Source of the DNA: Pseudogymnoascus destructans
Lineage: Eukaryota; Ascomycota; Leotiomycetes; Thelebolales; Thelebolaceae
Length of the DNA: 64,000 nucleotides
Assembly (NCBI RefSeq): GCF_001641265.1
Contig: NW_020167536.1
Location: 372,001 to 436,000 of the forward strand
Direction: 5' to 3'
In this document: in pieces, positions 31,278-42,567 of the stretch
How the letters are laid out: each line of letters begins with the position of its first letter
Position numbering within the stretch: the first letter of the stretch is position 1
Position numbers and translations under genes: made by a program
The notes under the pieces: model-generated
Told to the model about the DNA's origin: nothing
Seen by the model: the letters and a program-made list of their open reading frames with translations, nothing else
Database searches by the model: none

Positions 31278-31786
31278 TCTTCCCAGCTGGGATGTTATAA
31301 TTTCGAGGGAATAGCCGACTATGAGTTGGCATGTACGGAGTAATATTGAAAATAAAGCATTACAAATATCCTTCAGTGTTATGTATCACCAGGGAATTAC
31401 GATCCTATTTACTAATACCTCATGGGAGTGTATGTTAGCTTCTATTTCCTAGAAAAATTGTAATTTTGGTTGACAACTCTCCTACCATTTCGTCTTTCGG
31501 AATAACATTTTAGCTGGAGATGTCTAAGTGGGGGCCATCGTGACTTTCCCCAAAAAAGATAAATTCTGCCCTCTCACCGCCTTCACGTGATGCCTTTTGA
31601 TGGGTTTTAGGGAGACAAAACTTATTTGCGCCAACAATACCCACTCTCGTTATTTTCTGGTCTTAACTTGCTATTGTTGAAGTTTGTTTATTTGGAGAGC
31701 ATTTCATTTCAACTATTGATACTTGACGACCTTTTTCTTGCGCCACCGAACCTCGATCAAACGGAGCGACTGCTCCTGCTCCAACC
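31278..31786. other. intergenic, promoter of MRH4-like gene
   Basis: No additional gene recognised. Small frames upstream of 31787 have no family signature. Confidence 0.5.
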
Positions 31787-33655
31787 ATGCTTCGCTCGAA
31801 CAATACCGTGTGCCTCCTGTGCCAATATTCACAGAATGTGCGATTTGCCAGCAGGAAATATCCTGGTGCTCTGCAAACACAGAGACATGCTTCACAGGCA
31901 CAAAGTCGACTGCCCAAGCGCATGAGACTCTCCCCTCGCGTAGCCCAACCGAACCCCAGGACATCCGAGAGTGGCAAGCCCGTCCGAAGGCGACAAGATG
32001 GCCCGTTTGGAGGAATGAATTTGAAGGAGGCCGGTATCAGAGGAGTTCCGGAAGTTCGGCGGACATCGGGGACGGATATGAGAAGCAACGATAGAGAAGG
32101 TGGCAAGACAAATAGGAGAGAAGGATACCACGCGTTGAAGATGCAACGGGCTCTGTCCCCAGTGTCGTATAATAGCAGGACGGCCATCAAGGAACGACTG
32201 CACCAAATCGACAGTTTCAAGAAATTTCAGTTGTTGCCCAGTGTGCAGGAATCTATTGAGGCCCAGGCGCTGAAGGGACTGGAAGATGTCATGCCCACAG
32301 CAGTTCAGCGGCTTGCAATCCCGGCGCTACTCGGCGAAGTCAGCAAACACCAAAGGAAGAAGACAGTTAAAGCAGAAAGGGAGGATTTTCTGATTGCTGC
32401 TGAGACTGGTTCGGGCAAGACGCTGTCATACCTCCTTCCAGTTATTGATGCTGTCAAGCGTGCAGAGCAACAGGACGCGGATGTTGAGGCCTACAACAAG
32501 ATGAAGCAAGAAGAGGACCTGAAGCAAAACAACCTCACCCTGGTATCTCCTCCATTGACGAATATGCCCCATCCTACAACTGGCAGGCCACGGGCTGTTA
32601 TCCTTCTCCCCACGTCTGAGTTAGTATCTCAAGTTGGCACACTTCTGAAGTCTCTGTCACATACCGTGAAATTTCGGTCAGCTCTTATATCCTCCTCTGT
32701 TAGCGGGAAGGTCATTCGAAACCGCCTCTTCTCTCCGGGCGGAGTCGATATCCTGGTGTCCACTCCTCATCTTTTGGCATCGATCGCGGAGTCGGATCCA
32801 AATATCCTTTCAAGGGTCACCCACCTTGTGATCGACGAGGCCGATTCTCTCCTCGACCGTGGATTTTCTCCCCTGACCTCGGAAATTATTGATAAGTCCA
32901 ACCCATCATTACAGCAACTCATTCTCTGCTCGGCCACAATTCCACGATCCCTTGACTCGTTCCTGCGCAAACGATTCCCGGATATTCGCCGCCTAACAAC
33001 ACCAAACCTTCACGCGATTCCGCGTCGTGTTCAGCTTGGTGTGGTTGACGTTGAAAGAGATCCATACAGAGAAAACAAGAACCTGGCCTGTGCCGACACG
33101 ATCTGGTCCATTGGGAAATCAGCCGCTGATCACGAAGGCCCAGACAAGAATGCAGTCGACCTTAAGCATGTCCTTGTTTTTGTGAATGAACGTGAGAAGA
33201 CGCAAGAGGTAGCGGAGTACCTGGTCACAAAGGGCGTCAATGCGGTTGCGTTGAGCAGAGACACCCCTGAACACCGCGCTTCAGAAATTCTCGCTGATTT
33301 CACGTCATCAGAGAAGCTCACCGTTCCAAGAGGAGAGAACCCTGGTACCTTAGCTGATAACCAGCCAAATTACCTTCCATTTGGACATGTTGCACCGCCG
33401 GCAAAGAGGAATCTGCCAAATATGAAGGTGCTTGTCACTACGGATTTGGGATCCAGAGGCATTGACACGTTGGCTGTCAGACACGTCATCCTGTATGATG
33501 TGCCGCATTCTACGATCGATTTCATTCATCGCCTTGGCAGGACCGGCAGAATGGGTAGGCGTGGAAGAGGAATTGTACTTGTAGGGAAGAACGATAGAAA
33601 GGATGTGGTCAGAGAAGTGAAGGAGGGTATGTTCAAGGGACAGGCGCTTATCTAG
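31787..33655 (+). CDS. MRH4: mitochondrial DEAD-box RNA helicase, Mrh4-like
   Basis: 622 aa, one exon. ATP-dependent RNA helicase; yeast Mrh4 works in assembly of the mitochondrial large ribosomal subunit. The N-terminal ~110 residues are Arg/Ser-rich with few acids (MLRSNNTVCLLCQYSQNVRF...), a good mitochondrial targeting region. Helicase motifs: Walker A AAETGSGKT (204-212), PTSEL, STPHLL, VIDEADSLLD (DEAD 350-353), SAT (382-384), RGIDTLAVRHVILYDVP and HRLGRTGR (581-588). The Q-motif area (MPTAVQRLAIPALL) is present. The insert between motifs I and Ia, rich in Lys/Glu, is as expected for fungal Mrh4. Intact. Confidence 0.92.
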   Translation: MLRSNNTVCLLCQYSQNVRFASRKYPGALQTQRHASQAQSRLPKRMRLSPRVAQPNPRTSESGKPVRRRQDGPFGGMNLKEAGIRGVPEVRRTSGTDMRSNDREGGKTNRREGYHALKMQRALSPVSYNSRTAIKERLHQIDSFKKFQLLPSVQESIEAQALKGLEDVMPTAVQRLAIPALLGEVSKHQRKKTVKAEREDFLIAAETGSGKTLSYLLPVIDAVKRAEQQDADVEAYNKMKQEEDLKQNNLTLVSPPLTNMPHPTTGRPRAVILLPTSELVSQVGTLLKSLSHTVKFRSALISSSVSGKVIRNRLFSPGGVDILVSTPHLLASIAESDPNILSRVTHLVIDEADSLLDRGFSPLTSEIIDKSNPSLQQLILCSATIPRSLDSFLRKRFPDIRRLTTPNLHAIPRRVQLGVVDVERDPYRENKNLACADTIWSIGKSAADHEGPDKNAVDLKHVLVFVNEREKTQEVAEYLVTKGVNAVALSRDTPEHRASEILADFTSSEKLTVPRGENPGTLADNQPNYLPFGHVAPPAKRNLPNMKVLVTTDLGSRGIDTLAVRHVILYDVPHSTIDFIHRLGRTGRMGRRGRGIVLVGKNDRKDVVREVKEGMFKGQALI

Positions 33656-33980
33656 AGCGAATATCCATAATTGTATTATACTGTAGGGATATTTTCCGAT
33701 ATAGAAAGGAATTGTACATTAGCCGCATGGTTTACCACTCAAATCGTCGCTTAGTCGTCTTCAGCGTTTTTATGTGATTGTCGGGGTCGCAATTGAGGGG
33801 CCTTCATCCTTAAATTCGCTTAGTGTGGAGTAAACATTCGCGTCGCGTCACGACCTTCACCAGCACCTCTCTAAATCGAAATATCCCTGCACTATCATCC
33901 TCCCGAACATTATGCGATAATGAGAGAATGAGAAATATATACAACTATCCAACATCCGAAATAGCTATTGATACGAAGAC
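33656..33980. other. intergenic between MRH4 and the unknown nuclear protein
   Basis: Short spacer holding the MRH4 3' end and the promoter of the next gene. No gene or repeat seen. Confidence 0.5.
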
Positions 33981-35831
33981 TTGAAAATCACCACGATGCC
34001 ACGCCCCAAACGCGCCAAAGTTGCGCCCTCTGCACCCGCCGCCCAACCTCGACGCGGGAGGGTCTCAGGGCCGTCGCGCAAACCAATAGAGGCCTCCGAA
34101 GCAATTGGATCTTCCCAGGAACAAAATATCGAGCAGGAAACCCAAACGACCATGACGAGGGCAACGAGGGGTAATGCGACCGTTTCTGGGCCTTCGATAC
34201 GAGCAGCAAGTCTGAGCACATCGAATACCACAGTATTGGAAGAATCAAGGAAGCGCCGCGACTCAGCGATATCGCGTCTCGAGGCCGAAAACGAATATAC
34301 ATCCAGCAATGGAGGGCCCAGCGATGCTGTTGCGCATGCCCCAGGAGAAATACTATCAAGCAGCCCGGAAGTTGAGATTGGGAGGCGGGGAAGAGTCGCT
34401 GCAAGTGTTGAGAGCTCAGCAATTATACCTGGAACATTTAGGAGGAGGGCGCGCCAACCAAGTATACTTGGACAAGGACAAGAGATTGAGATTGAGAGAA
34501 ATGAAAGTGTGGAGAGCGACATTGCACAGAGCCAAGATATCACTAACGTGGAGAGGACTCTTGGGAGGGTCATGTCGAGCGGCTTCAAGCCAAGGCAAAG
34601 GCAGCCCAGTATATTGGGAAATGTGAGGTCGAGCAGCGTGGAAGACGAAAGAGAGGTTGGGACGCCTGTAAATCCTGGATCGGCGCTCAGGACGGGATTA
34701 TTCAGGAGGAGAGCAAGACAGCCCAGCATCCTTGGTACGCCCAGCCACAATCCGAGCCGCGCCCCTCCAGCAGAACCAAGCGACGAGGACGAACACGGCG
34801 AAGAGGATGAGGAAGATGATTTCAATCCCGAAGACGAATCTACTCCACTCAATCTGCCAAAATCGAAACCTCTCGATGGCAGCCCCCAGTCAACATCTCC
34901 ACTCAACCCACGGAAACGCAAGCTCTCATGTCCATCAGCCTCTCATTCATCAGCTGCCCTTCCTCCCCTCGAGAAATCACCTTCTTCTGCCTTCTCACCA
35001 CCACCAGTTTCTTCACCTCTGAGCGCGAGATCGCAAACCCCAGAGATCATGAGCTCAACCCACGCACCACCTCACAGCAGCTCGTCCCTCCGCCTGAGCT
35101 TGACCCCGCCCCGGCGAACCCGAGCTACATCCGGGATTCCTCCAGAAAGAACCCCTCCCACCCGCCGCCAACCATCACGCACCCTCGCTATGGATGATGA
35201 TCTTCCATCATCTCCCCCATCCCTCACCCACTCACCTGACAACCGACCCTCAGTCAAAAAGCCGGCCGGCAAGCCCAAAGGAAAAGCCGCAGCGAAACCT
35301 GAACCTGCATCTCTTTCAACCGCGCAATTGCAATTACTCCTGCCAAGGCGCCGAAGGCGGGCAGCAAGGGACGCCTACGAGATTGGTAACTCAGACGACG
35401 AGGTTTATGCGGAGAGTGACGAAGGTGAACTTTCTCACGTTTCAGCCGCCCCGAGCCGTTTCAACCGACAAACACCCGGCGCACGAAAGCGGGTCACAAA
35501 GCTTCAATCTGCGATCAAAGGCAAGGGCAAGGCTGTTGCTGCCGTCCAGGCTGCTGCGGCAAAAAAAACGTATGGATCGCGCCGAGCAGCTGCTCCATCG
35601 CTGTCTGACAAGGAGAACGGCGAGAACAGTGCGGAGGTCAGCGAGGCGGAAGTAGATCCCGACGATAGCCTCGCGCCAGTGCAAGATAGTGTTGAGGATA
35701 GCAGTGTGCTGGAGGAGCGGCTGGGCAAGGAGCTCAAGATTGCGAAGAGGAAGTTTGAGGATGTTGATCAGTGGGAGATGGAGTTCGAGGACATGACTGC
35801 GAATAGCAGCAGCCCTAAGGATGCCAGATGA
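33981..35831 (+). CDS. basic, low-complexity nuclear-type protein of unknown function
   Basis: 616 aa in one frame. Rich in Ser, Arg, Pro and Glu, with no enzyme domain recognised. A nine-residue motif is repeated three times in the N-terminal half (RARQPSILG, RQRQPSILG, RARQPSILG at about 158, 212 and 246). An acidic stretch DEDEHGEEDEEDD follows. Then comes a Ser/Pro-rich linker with many SP/TP sites, a block LQLLLPRRRRRAARDAYEIGNSDDEV (~450), and a C-terminal helix ELKIAKRKFEDVDQWEMEFEDM. Several K/R clusters look like nuclear localisation signals. The conserved C-terminal and LLPRRRRR blocks suggest a real fungal protein, perhaps chromatin- or kinetochore-associated, but that is only inference. 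Confidence 0.8.
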   Translation: MKITTMPRPKRAKVAPSAPAAQPRRGRVSGPSRKPIEASEAIGSSQEQNIEQETQTTMTRATRGNATVSGPSIRAASLSTSNTTVLEESRKRRDSAISRLEAENEYTSSNGGPSDAVAHAPGEILSSSPEVEIGRRGRVAASVESSAIIPGTFRRRARQPSILGQGQEIEIERNESVESDIAQSQDITNVERTLGRVMSSGFKPRQRQPSILGNVRSSSVEDEREVGTPVNPGSALRTGLFRRRARQPSILGTPSHNPSRAPPAEPSDEDEHGEEDEEDDFNPEDESTPLNLPKSKPLDGSPQSTSPLNPRKRKLSCPSASHSSAALPPLEKSPSSAFSPPPVSSPLSARSQTPEIMSSTHAPPHSSSSLRLSLTPPRRTRATSGIPPERTPPTRRQPSRTLAMDDDLPSSPPSLTHSPDNRPSVKKPAGKPKGKAAAKPEPASLSTAQLQLLLPRRRRRAARDAYEIGNSDDEVYAESDEGELSHVSAAPSRFNRQTPGARKRVTKLQSAIKGKGKAVAAVQAAAAKKTYGSRRAAAPSLSDKENGENSAEVSEAEVDPDDSLAPVQDSVEDSSVLEERLGKELKIAKRKFEDVDQWEMEFEDMTANSSSPKDAR

Positions 35832-36239
35832 GGCATGGTCAGGGGAGTGGTATATGGCGCTTTGGCTTGATGGGTTTGCGTTGCTGGATGCGATTATGGG
35901 CTATGAGCTTGTGCGGATTTGAGGCGTTAATGGATAGGAAGGTGGAATAATCAAACGGACGATGCATGGAATGGACATACATTTAGCTATTGTATGCTTG
36001 CGTATAGCATTATCAGACACATATAGGCTGACATTACTCAATACCAAACTTGCTGCCTATGTTTTACAACGTACATTTGACCAAAGTAGAGTTAGATCTA
36101 CTATAATACAAAATTGGGAGGACATGCCATCAATGTTCTTTCCCTCAGTGTTCCTTTAAAGTGTGTATTAGAAATCGGGGTATCATAACGCCTACTTCGC
36201 CATTTCCTAATGATCTGTCCTCATCCTCGATTACCACCC
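35832..36239. other. intergenic between convergent genes
   Basis: 3' regions of the unknown nuclear protein and YAF9. No gene recognised. Confidence 0.5.
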
Positions 36240-37153
36240 TTACGCGCGCAATGCCGCCAACTTCGCTTCCTTCTCTTTCAATTGTAGGGTCATGGCCCTG
36301 TTTTGCTGCTCCACCTTCCGCTTGGCATCTTGTAGCCTGAGTATCTCCAGCTGCTCTGCTTCTCTACTATACGGTTGCCCCGGACTACTCCTCATGGGTA
36401 TCAGCGCCGTTCGCTCCGGGACCGACGTCCCAGGCCCCAAGTTCTTCTTCTTTGCACCAGCCGCCTTGCCCTTCGTCTTCTCTCCAACCGACGTTAAGAT
36501 CTCGTAGAAGTTTTCGTATGGCTCATTGAACAGTTGTTCCTCATATGCCCAGGCGAGAACCTCTCCCGACGCCTTCTGAGCGGCGCGTTCCTCTTCGGTG
36601 CCATAGGCGTGTAGTCGGAGGCCGTGCCACACAGACTGCGGCTTCTCATTCGACTCGGACACGTAGTGAAGCTTGATGTTGATTTCAAACTCACCCCATC
36701 CAGTTTCAGAGATCGAAAAGGGCTGGCCGGCTACTGCCTCCACCGCTGTATAGAGTTAGCTCTCGTCCCGTCGCGGTCTCGTGAGATTGACTTACAGCGC
36801 AAGGGATTCGGGATCGACTCGTGTAATTTGAACTGAACCTTCTTCAGCCAATACGTAATATCCGTCCCATCTACACCCTTCACAAACACCGTCCAGCTAT
36901 GTGTGTGGTCTGCCGGCACACCCTCTGGTTTCGGGTTGGTCGTCTCGTCGAAGGGTTTAGCTGTCGTGCCATAGATGAATGGGCGGAAGATCTGCACGCC
37001 CTTGACGCGCTTCTGGTTCGTGCCTGGTGGTGCCATCGGGGGCTCACGTTCGTAGGGCGAGACTCCAATTGCACGTCCTGAGCGCGGTCCTTGCGGTTTG
37101 ACTCGAGGCCTGACTTGGTGGGAGAGGTAGGAGATATCTTTACGCTTCGCCAT
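36240..37153 (-). CDS. YAF9: YEATS-domain subunit of SWR1/NuA4 complexes
   Basis: Histone-acyl-lysine reader shared by the SWR1 remodeller (H2A.Z deposition) and NuA4 acetyltransferase. Two exons, 37153-36796 and 36745-36240, with a 50-bp intron; phase fits and gives 287 aa. The YEATS fold is clear: VKGVQIFRPFIYG, HTHSWTVFVKGVDGTDITYW, VQFKLHESIPNP, GWGEFEINIKLHYV and HGLRLHAYG, including the HSW and GWG residues that form the aromatic acyl-lysine cage. The C-terminus (EAEQLEILRLQDAKRKVEQQN...) is a coiled coil, as in Yaf9, used for complex assembly. It is transcribed divergently from the COQ11-like gene. Confidence 0.95.
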
Positions 37154-37320
37154 GGCGACGGCGGGGCGATAGATAAAGTCACGGAGAATTGTTGTTCCTA
37201 GCGTGACGCGTGGGTGTTGGAAAGTGCCAATGATTGGTCTGTGCTTTCACATCGTCATGATATCAGTCTATTTATTTTGGGCTCTTTGAGGAAGAATTGA
37301 TCGCTCACCAACACAAAAAA
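37154..37320. promoter_or_regulatory. 167-bp divergent promoter between YAF9 and COQ11-like gene
   Basis: The two start codons are only 167 bases apart, so the genes must share or closely pack their promoters. No individual factor site is claimed. Confidence 0.6.
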
Positions 37321-38269
37321 ATGGCGACGGTGAAAAGAGTCGTTGTTTGTGGTGGTAACGGTTTCTTAGGAAGTAGGATATGCAAGTACGCGGTAGCGCG
37401 AGGCTGGGATGTCACATCAATAAGGTAAGGCAATTTCACATTGGGTATCAGCCTTGTAGTCAGACCGGTCTTGTTAGGATATGCGTGCTGATTATGGTTA
37501 AAGTCGCTCAGGTGAACCAGTATGGTCTTCAGTCACCTCGTCCCCCTCAACTCCGCCGTGGGCCCATAGTGTGTCATGGGAACGCGCCGACATGCTGAAG
37601 CCAAGCACATACAAGCCTCTTTTAAAGGGCGCTGATGCTGTCGTCCACACCATGGGCATCCTGCTCGAGGCAGACTATAAGGGCGTGGTATCCGGCCGTG
37701 AATCCCCGATATCCGGCCTCATGCGCGCCTTTTCCTCCTCAAAGGCTGGAAGCCAGAACCCGATGGAGCGGAAGCCAGACGAGGACCTGAAGCCGCAAGA
37801 AAAGGATGGACAGCTGACTTACGAACTCATGAACCGGGATTCCGCAATTACGTTGGCTCAGGAAGCGAACAGAGAGCAAGTCTGCACTTTTGCGTATATT
37901 TCAGCGGCGGGTGGTGCACCCATATTACCAGCAAGATACGTCACTACGAAGCGTGAGGCTGAATCGGCAATTGCAACCAACTTTCCGACTATGAGATCGT
38001 TTTTTGTTCGGCCTGGGTTTATGTACGACTCTTCGCGGCCGATTACGATGGCCATGGCTGCCGGGGCTGGAGGGGCATCTGTGTTCAGCGAGGTTACGGG
38101 AGGGGTGCTGAAGGACTTCTTAGGTGTGGCTGGCACGAAGCCGCTGAAGGCAGACCTGGTTGCGCAAGCAGTTGTCGAAGCTCTGGAAGATGACACAGTT
38201 AAGGGGCCAGTTGAGACGAAGGAGATCGAAGAGCTTGCCACAAAGGCATGGAGGAAGGGGATGCTATGA
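37321..38269 (+). CDS. NAD(P)-binding atypical SDR protein, Coq11/NDUFA9-like
   Basis: Two exons, 37321-37424 and 37504-38269, join in phase (VTSIS/RSGEPVW) to 289 aa. The Rossmann motif VVCGGNGFLGSRICK (residues 7-21) is the GxxGxxG dinucleotide-binding loop. GADAVVHTMGILLE, FAYISAAGGAPI, RYVTTKREAES (active-site-like YxxxK) and FFVRPGFMYD follow in the order of yeast YLR290C (Coq11), a mitochondrial member of the coenzyme Q synthome. The acceptor at 37503 (gttaaag) is chosen because the later CAG would introduce a stop. It is divergent from YAF9. Catalysis has not been shown for the family; the assignment is by sequence pattern. Confidence 0.88.
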
Positions 38270-38375
38270 TCTTGCATTTTCATCCTGACTAAAGGCAGCC
38301 GCCTGACCTGTACCAACACCATGTAAATCTTAACACCATAACCAATTTATCCCACTTTAATACAACCCGTGACCT

Positions 38376-39353
38376 TCATATCATCGTTCCACGCTCAAAA
38401 CTGTCGCGAATCTCGGCCGTGTACTAAAGAGAGTTAGCGTAAACTCCTATATCGATTTCGGGGAAAAAAGAACGTACCTTGTTGTAAAATCTGTTCAGTT
38501 TCTGGTTGAAGTTCTTGTTCTTCTCATTAATGTATGTGATATCGCCCTCGTCGCGATCCTGCCCGCGTTCCTTTCTCTTCTTCAACCTCGCATCTTCAGC
38601 CTGTTGTAGATCGGCCACCAGTCGGTCCACTGCAGCCTTGTCAGGCTTGTTTTCGACAAAGCCAGTGGAGTCGGCGGTAGAGTAAAACGAGCCTTCCTTG
38701 TCGACAGCGACCAATTCTCCGTCGTCGGTCTCCACAATCTCCAGACCACCTGAGGCAGCAGCTCGCTCAATCGCAGCCATCTTTTCCTTCTCGTAGTTGC
38801 TCGTATCCAGCTTCATATTTCCAATCTGTCGCTTGTATACCTTCCTGCTATCCTGTCGGTAGTCTTGGAAAGCCTGGTCGTCGCGATGTGACTCTTTCTT
38901 TTTGAGTCGCTTGTCCCACCTCTCGCTCTCCTCGATTGTCCAGTCCCAAGCACGCTTTCTTTCAAAGTCTTCACCTGCAGCCTCGATATCTGCCTTGAGG
39001 AGTTTCTGGGACGCAGTCGCATGCTTGCGGTTTAGTGTCGTGAGGAGGTTGGGGTCGGTGGCGAGTCGTTGCGACTCGAGGGCAGCTTCTTTCATATTCT
39101 TCTGAGCAGAGGACTTCGCACGAGCCTGGAGCGCCTTGAAGCGCTCTTGTCTTTCCTTGGCTTTGGCTAGGGCGTCGTCGGTCGATATAGGGGCTTCGGC
39201 AGGTGCAGTGATCTCAAATTCTTTGCTTGGTGCGTCATCTTTCATCGCGGGCTTCTCCTTGGGCTCTTCCTCTTTCGTCATAGATTGATCGGCATCCCTC
39301 ACCTCTTCGGTGGAGGCGCTTGCTCGCGTCTTGCGCTTCTTGGCTGGAGGCAT
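38376..39353 (-). CDS. SYF2: pre-mRNA-splicing factor Syf2
   Basis: Component of the Prp19-associated (NTC) spliceosome complex. Two exons: 39353-38478 and 38423-38376 with a 54-bp intron, 307 aa; the second exon supplies the family C-terminus YTAEIRDSFERGTMI, which is lost if the intron is not removed. Syf2 blocks are AWDWTIEESERWDKRLKKKE, AFQDYRQDSRKVYKRQI, DTSNYEKEKMA and GDITYINEKNKNFNQKLNRFYNK. The N-terminus is Lys/Glu-rich and low in complexity with a likely nuclear localisation signal (PPAKKRKTRAS). The gene is convergent with the COQ11-like gene, about 106 bases between stop codons. Intact. Confidence 0.95.
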
Positions 39354-40149
39354 GATGTGGTGGTGGACGATGTGGTTGTGTTGTAGAGTGGAGTCTGACG
39401 ACAGTAAACAATTGCACCCTAGTTTAACTTGTCAAAGTTGCTTAGTCATAACTTTAATTTATAAACGAACCCGGATGGATATATAAGCGCCAAAATGGAC
39501 TTGATACGCAAAATATTAACACCGTGGATTGGAGTGGCAGAGCACTTCAGAAATGACTGCCATTCAAGTGGTGCGCTTTCTACGCCGGGAAACTTCACTC
39601 CAATCCAGTCTTTTCGCTGAACATCGTCGACTACAGTCAACCCAATCCCAACCTGGAAGAACCCACAATGTTTATAAGCTAGCAATGTATGAGGCTGTTG
39701 GGCCGGTTGACGGTTCTGATGGTAGTTCTCTCGGTGTCGGAGAGAGAGGCTCCCCTTTGAAAATATCAAGATATTCACCACGTCGTCGCTCTTCGAACTT
39801 TGCTACTGCACAATTAACCATCGCGCAATGCACCAGCATCAGAGATTTGGAATTCTTTATAGGCGGCCTGGCACAGACGGCAGATGGATGCCGATGGATC
39901 GTCCATAATTCATCAAGTCTAGTTGCCGCCATGTACAAAGTCTTCTTTATCGGGCTCGCTGATCGGAATATGAGACGTCTAAACTTTATGAACAGAAGTC
40001 AAACAAATCGAAGCCCAGGGCGTTGAAATGGAACCATATCTTTGCGCCACTGCACTATCACACGCCTTGAGACCTTTATGCATACTTAGGACACCTTCTT
40101 GCGCAAAGACCTATCTCGCCACGATGGCATCCCGCAAGTACATGGATGA
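39354..40149. other. SYF2 upstream region and sequence without a recognised gene
   Basis: Contains overlapping frames on both strands (39529-40026 plus; 39672-39938 minus) without family signatures, so none is called. The right boundary is an abrupt junction with retrotransposon sequence at 40150. Confidence 0.45.
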
Positions 40150-42483
40150 CCACCAGTCGATCTGGGGGTTGTGTTTCTTGAGCCATGGCACACCAAGGAT
40201 GCACGCATGGTTGTCCATGTGCACGATGTCAAACTGAATCGTTTCCTTGTGCCCGTGTAGCATGACCATTTCCAATGGGACCGTTTCGTGGGTCACCATT
40301 CCTTCATTAGTCGAGATGGGCTCTCCATCTACGACCATTAACGGGTATGGTTCGGTTTTCAATTGCGTCTTGAAACCTTGCGTGTCTGCTACTTTCTTTG
40401 TCATAAAGTTGCCCGTCGCTCCTGAGTCAATCATTGCTCGGAGGTGTCGCTGTTGTATCTTAGCGACCACATATAGTTGCATGCTGCCCGTCGTGGCGCA
40501 TAGCTGGTTCGTACTAGGCCTCTTCCTGTCGCTCGCCGGTGGCCTACCGTCGAGGACTCCTAGTTTTTTGACTCGTCCGAGGAGGGATAGTATTCATCCG
40601 CTTCCAATGGTGGTCCTTGGGGAGATCGTTTCCCTCGCTCTTCTGCTTCGTCTAGCAGATGTGGGTATTTCTCGTATACCTGTTCACTTTTGATAGGCAA
40701 GTCCCCTTCAGACTGGCTTCGCCTGAGGGCGTGAACTTGCTCTGCATCTCTGAAGTGTATCCTGGGCGAGGATCGGGGAAACAACTGATTCTGGTGTTTC
40801 TTTTTCCAGTGGAGCTTGCAATCATCTTCGCTGCAATACTCCCAGTAGACATACGCGTGCCAGGGATGATCAGTCTCTGTTGCGTCTGTCGTTGATAGTT
40901 CCCGCTGTCCTCTCACCCATGCACTATCTTCCCTCGGAGGCGTGGAGAACGTGTCTAGTTGCTCCATGGCACTCCTTTCGATGCGTGGAGTGGGTCTCGC
41001 ATTTTCCCGTCGCAGCATACCTCTGGCTTTCTCGTCGTACTTCTCCAGGGCTCTCCTGCGGTCCTGGTAGTAAAGTTCGATGCTTTTCATATTCTTCAGT
41101 TTAGCCATATGCTCGACATCCTTCTCCAGTTCTTCCGCTTCTTGGGCTTCCAACTTAGCTATGTCTGGGGACGTGCCAAGCAGCCTGCGGGTATTCGTTA
41201 GTTGGTCGTAGTATCTCCAGAGGTCATCCTTGCAGTCGTCCACCTTGCACTCTAACGGAAGTCCCTGTAACAGGTTCCCGTAGATGCCCTTAAGCGTGGG
41301 GATTCTCCTCTGGCCGCTGGGCTTGTCTCGTTCGGCCCTAATCTTCGCGTGGGCGTGTTTTGCCATGCGTCTTACTACACTCTTGCACTGTGGACTCATT
41401 GGTTCCGTAGGTGCGAGCTCGTCGAAGGTTTCCTGTTCCGAGACGGTGAACGATTCCGCCTCTGATTCTTCATCTGAGCTCCCGTCTTCTGGGGTGCTTT
41501 CGCCGTTTATTCCCCAGTCCTGTTTGTTCACAAATGTGGCGTTCAACTGCATCCCTGAGGCGTTGTAACCTCCCCGGCCTTGCCAGGTAGCATTGAGTTG
41601 TTTGCTGACTTTGCGTCCGCCGTTCCCTTTCTTTGGCTGTCTGCAGTCTCGGGCCATGTGGCCTGGCTTGTCGCAGTTAAAGCAGAGTCGTTCCTTGAAT
41701 TGTCTGTCTTTCTTAGGGTCACGGGGTCGTCCAGGTTTGAACGTGGCATCGAGTTCCATTGGGTCCGACCAACGGTTGTCTCGCGGGTGTTGATCCCGTC
41801 GTCTGCCCTCGTTTCCCCGGTAGGGGTAACTTTCTTGGGCTTGTCATAGGTCCGACGTTCCTTCTGGAATTCGTATAGTCGATTGTCGATTCGGACCGTA
41901 TGTTCGATTAGCGCTACCATGTCCGTTGGTTGTTGTTCCAAACGGGCAAGTTCCATACGTATATGGCTCTTCAGCCCACGTCGGTAGTGGCTGATGAGTG
42001 CGCTGGCGTCCCATCCTGTCTGATTGCCGTATCTCTGGAATTCTGTGGAGTATGTGAGGGCGCTGCCAGTCTGCTTAAGTGCAAACAGATGGTCTTCCGC
42101 GGTCTTAATCTCATCGATGTCTCCGAACATGCGTCGGATTTCCTTACAGAATCCTTTCCAGCTGCCAAACATAGTCTGCGTAGTTGCCATGCTTCCATTG
42201 GTACTTTCATATTTGAAATAATCCTTGAGGAATGGTTCGACTCATCGCAGGGCTTCCCCCCTAAGGTAGGATGCAGTCCACAGGGCATAGCTCTCCTGGG
42301 TGGGAAACTTCTCGTCATTGAAGTGCTGGTACAGTTCGACCTGTAGCAAAAACACCTCAAGTTCCTTTCGGTTGCCGGAGTAAGTGTCGGGCAACTTGAC
42401 GCGTAGAGTTTCCTTGAGTTCGTTGATGGTGGGTGCGTCGGGCATCTCTTGAGTTCGTTGACGGTGGGTGCGTCGGGCATCTC
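40150..42483 (-). pseudogene. Gag and protease remnant of a family-B/C gypsy element
   Basis: Homologous in reverse orientation to 46044-48308 of the complete element B. Reading leftward: Gag (NRKELEVFLLQVELYQHF, then FGSWKGFCKEIRRMFGD), an intact zinc knuckle CFNCDKPGHMARDC, a long charged C-terminal Gag, and the protease (MIDSGATGNFM; ILGVPWLKKHN). It stops abruptly at 40150 within the linker before reverse transcriptase. Several frameshifts separate the open parts (42445-42242, 42190-41543, 41759-40560, 40482-40111). The first 34 bases or so of the Gag fragment (ttgagttcgttgacggtggg region, 42430-42480) are tandemly duplicated. It preserves the knuckle that is broken in element B. Confidence 0.88.
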
Positions 42484-42567
42484 TTCACATCACGTTATGT
42501 GACTCACACATCACGTTACTAGGCCCTGGCCCTGTAACCATGACATCATGTTACTATAGCCGTAACA
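42484..42567 (-). repeat. LTR family C, first 84 bases only
   Basis: Read on the minus strand it starts tgttacggctatagtaacatg and matches the beginning of the family-C LTR, then joins Gag sequence directly, with the rest of the LTR and the 5' leader missing. It links the Gag remnant at 40150-42483 to family-C LTRs. Confidence 0.8.

Noticed and set aside
33965..34921. 318-codon Ser/Leu-rich minus-strand frame opposite the unknown nuclear protein
   Set aside because: Low-complexity shadow of the RS-rich coding strand; the plus-strand frame has conserved-looking motifs and a proper start.
39529..40026. Gene upstream of SYF2
   Set aside because: Frames on both strands overlap with similar quality, no motif, no consistent splice structure.
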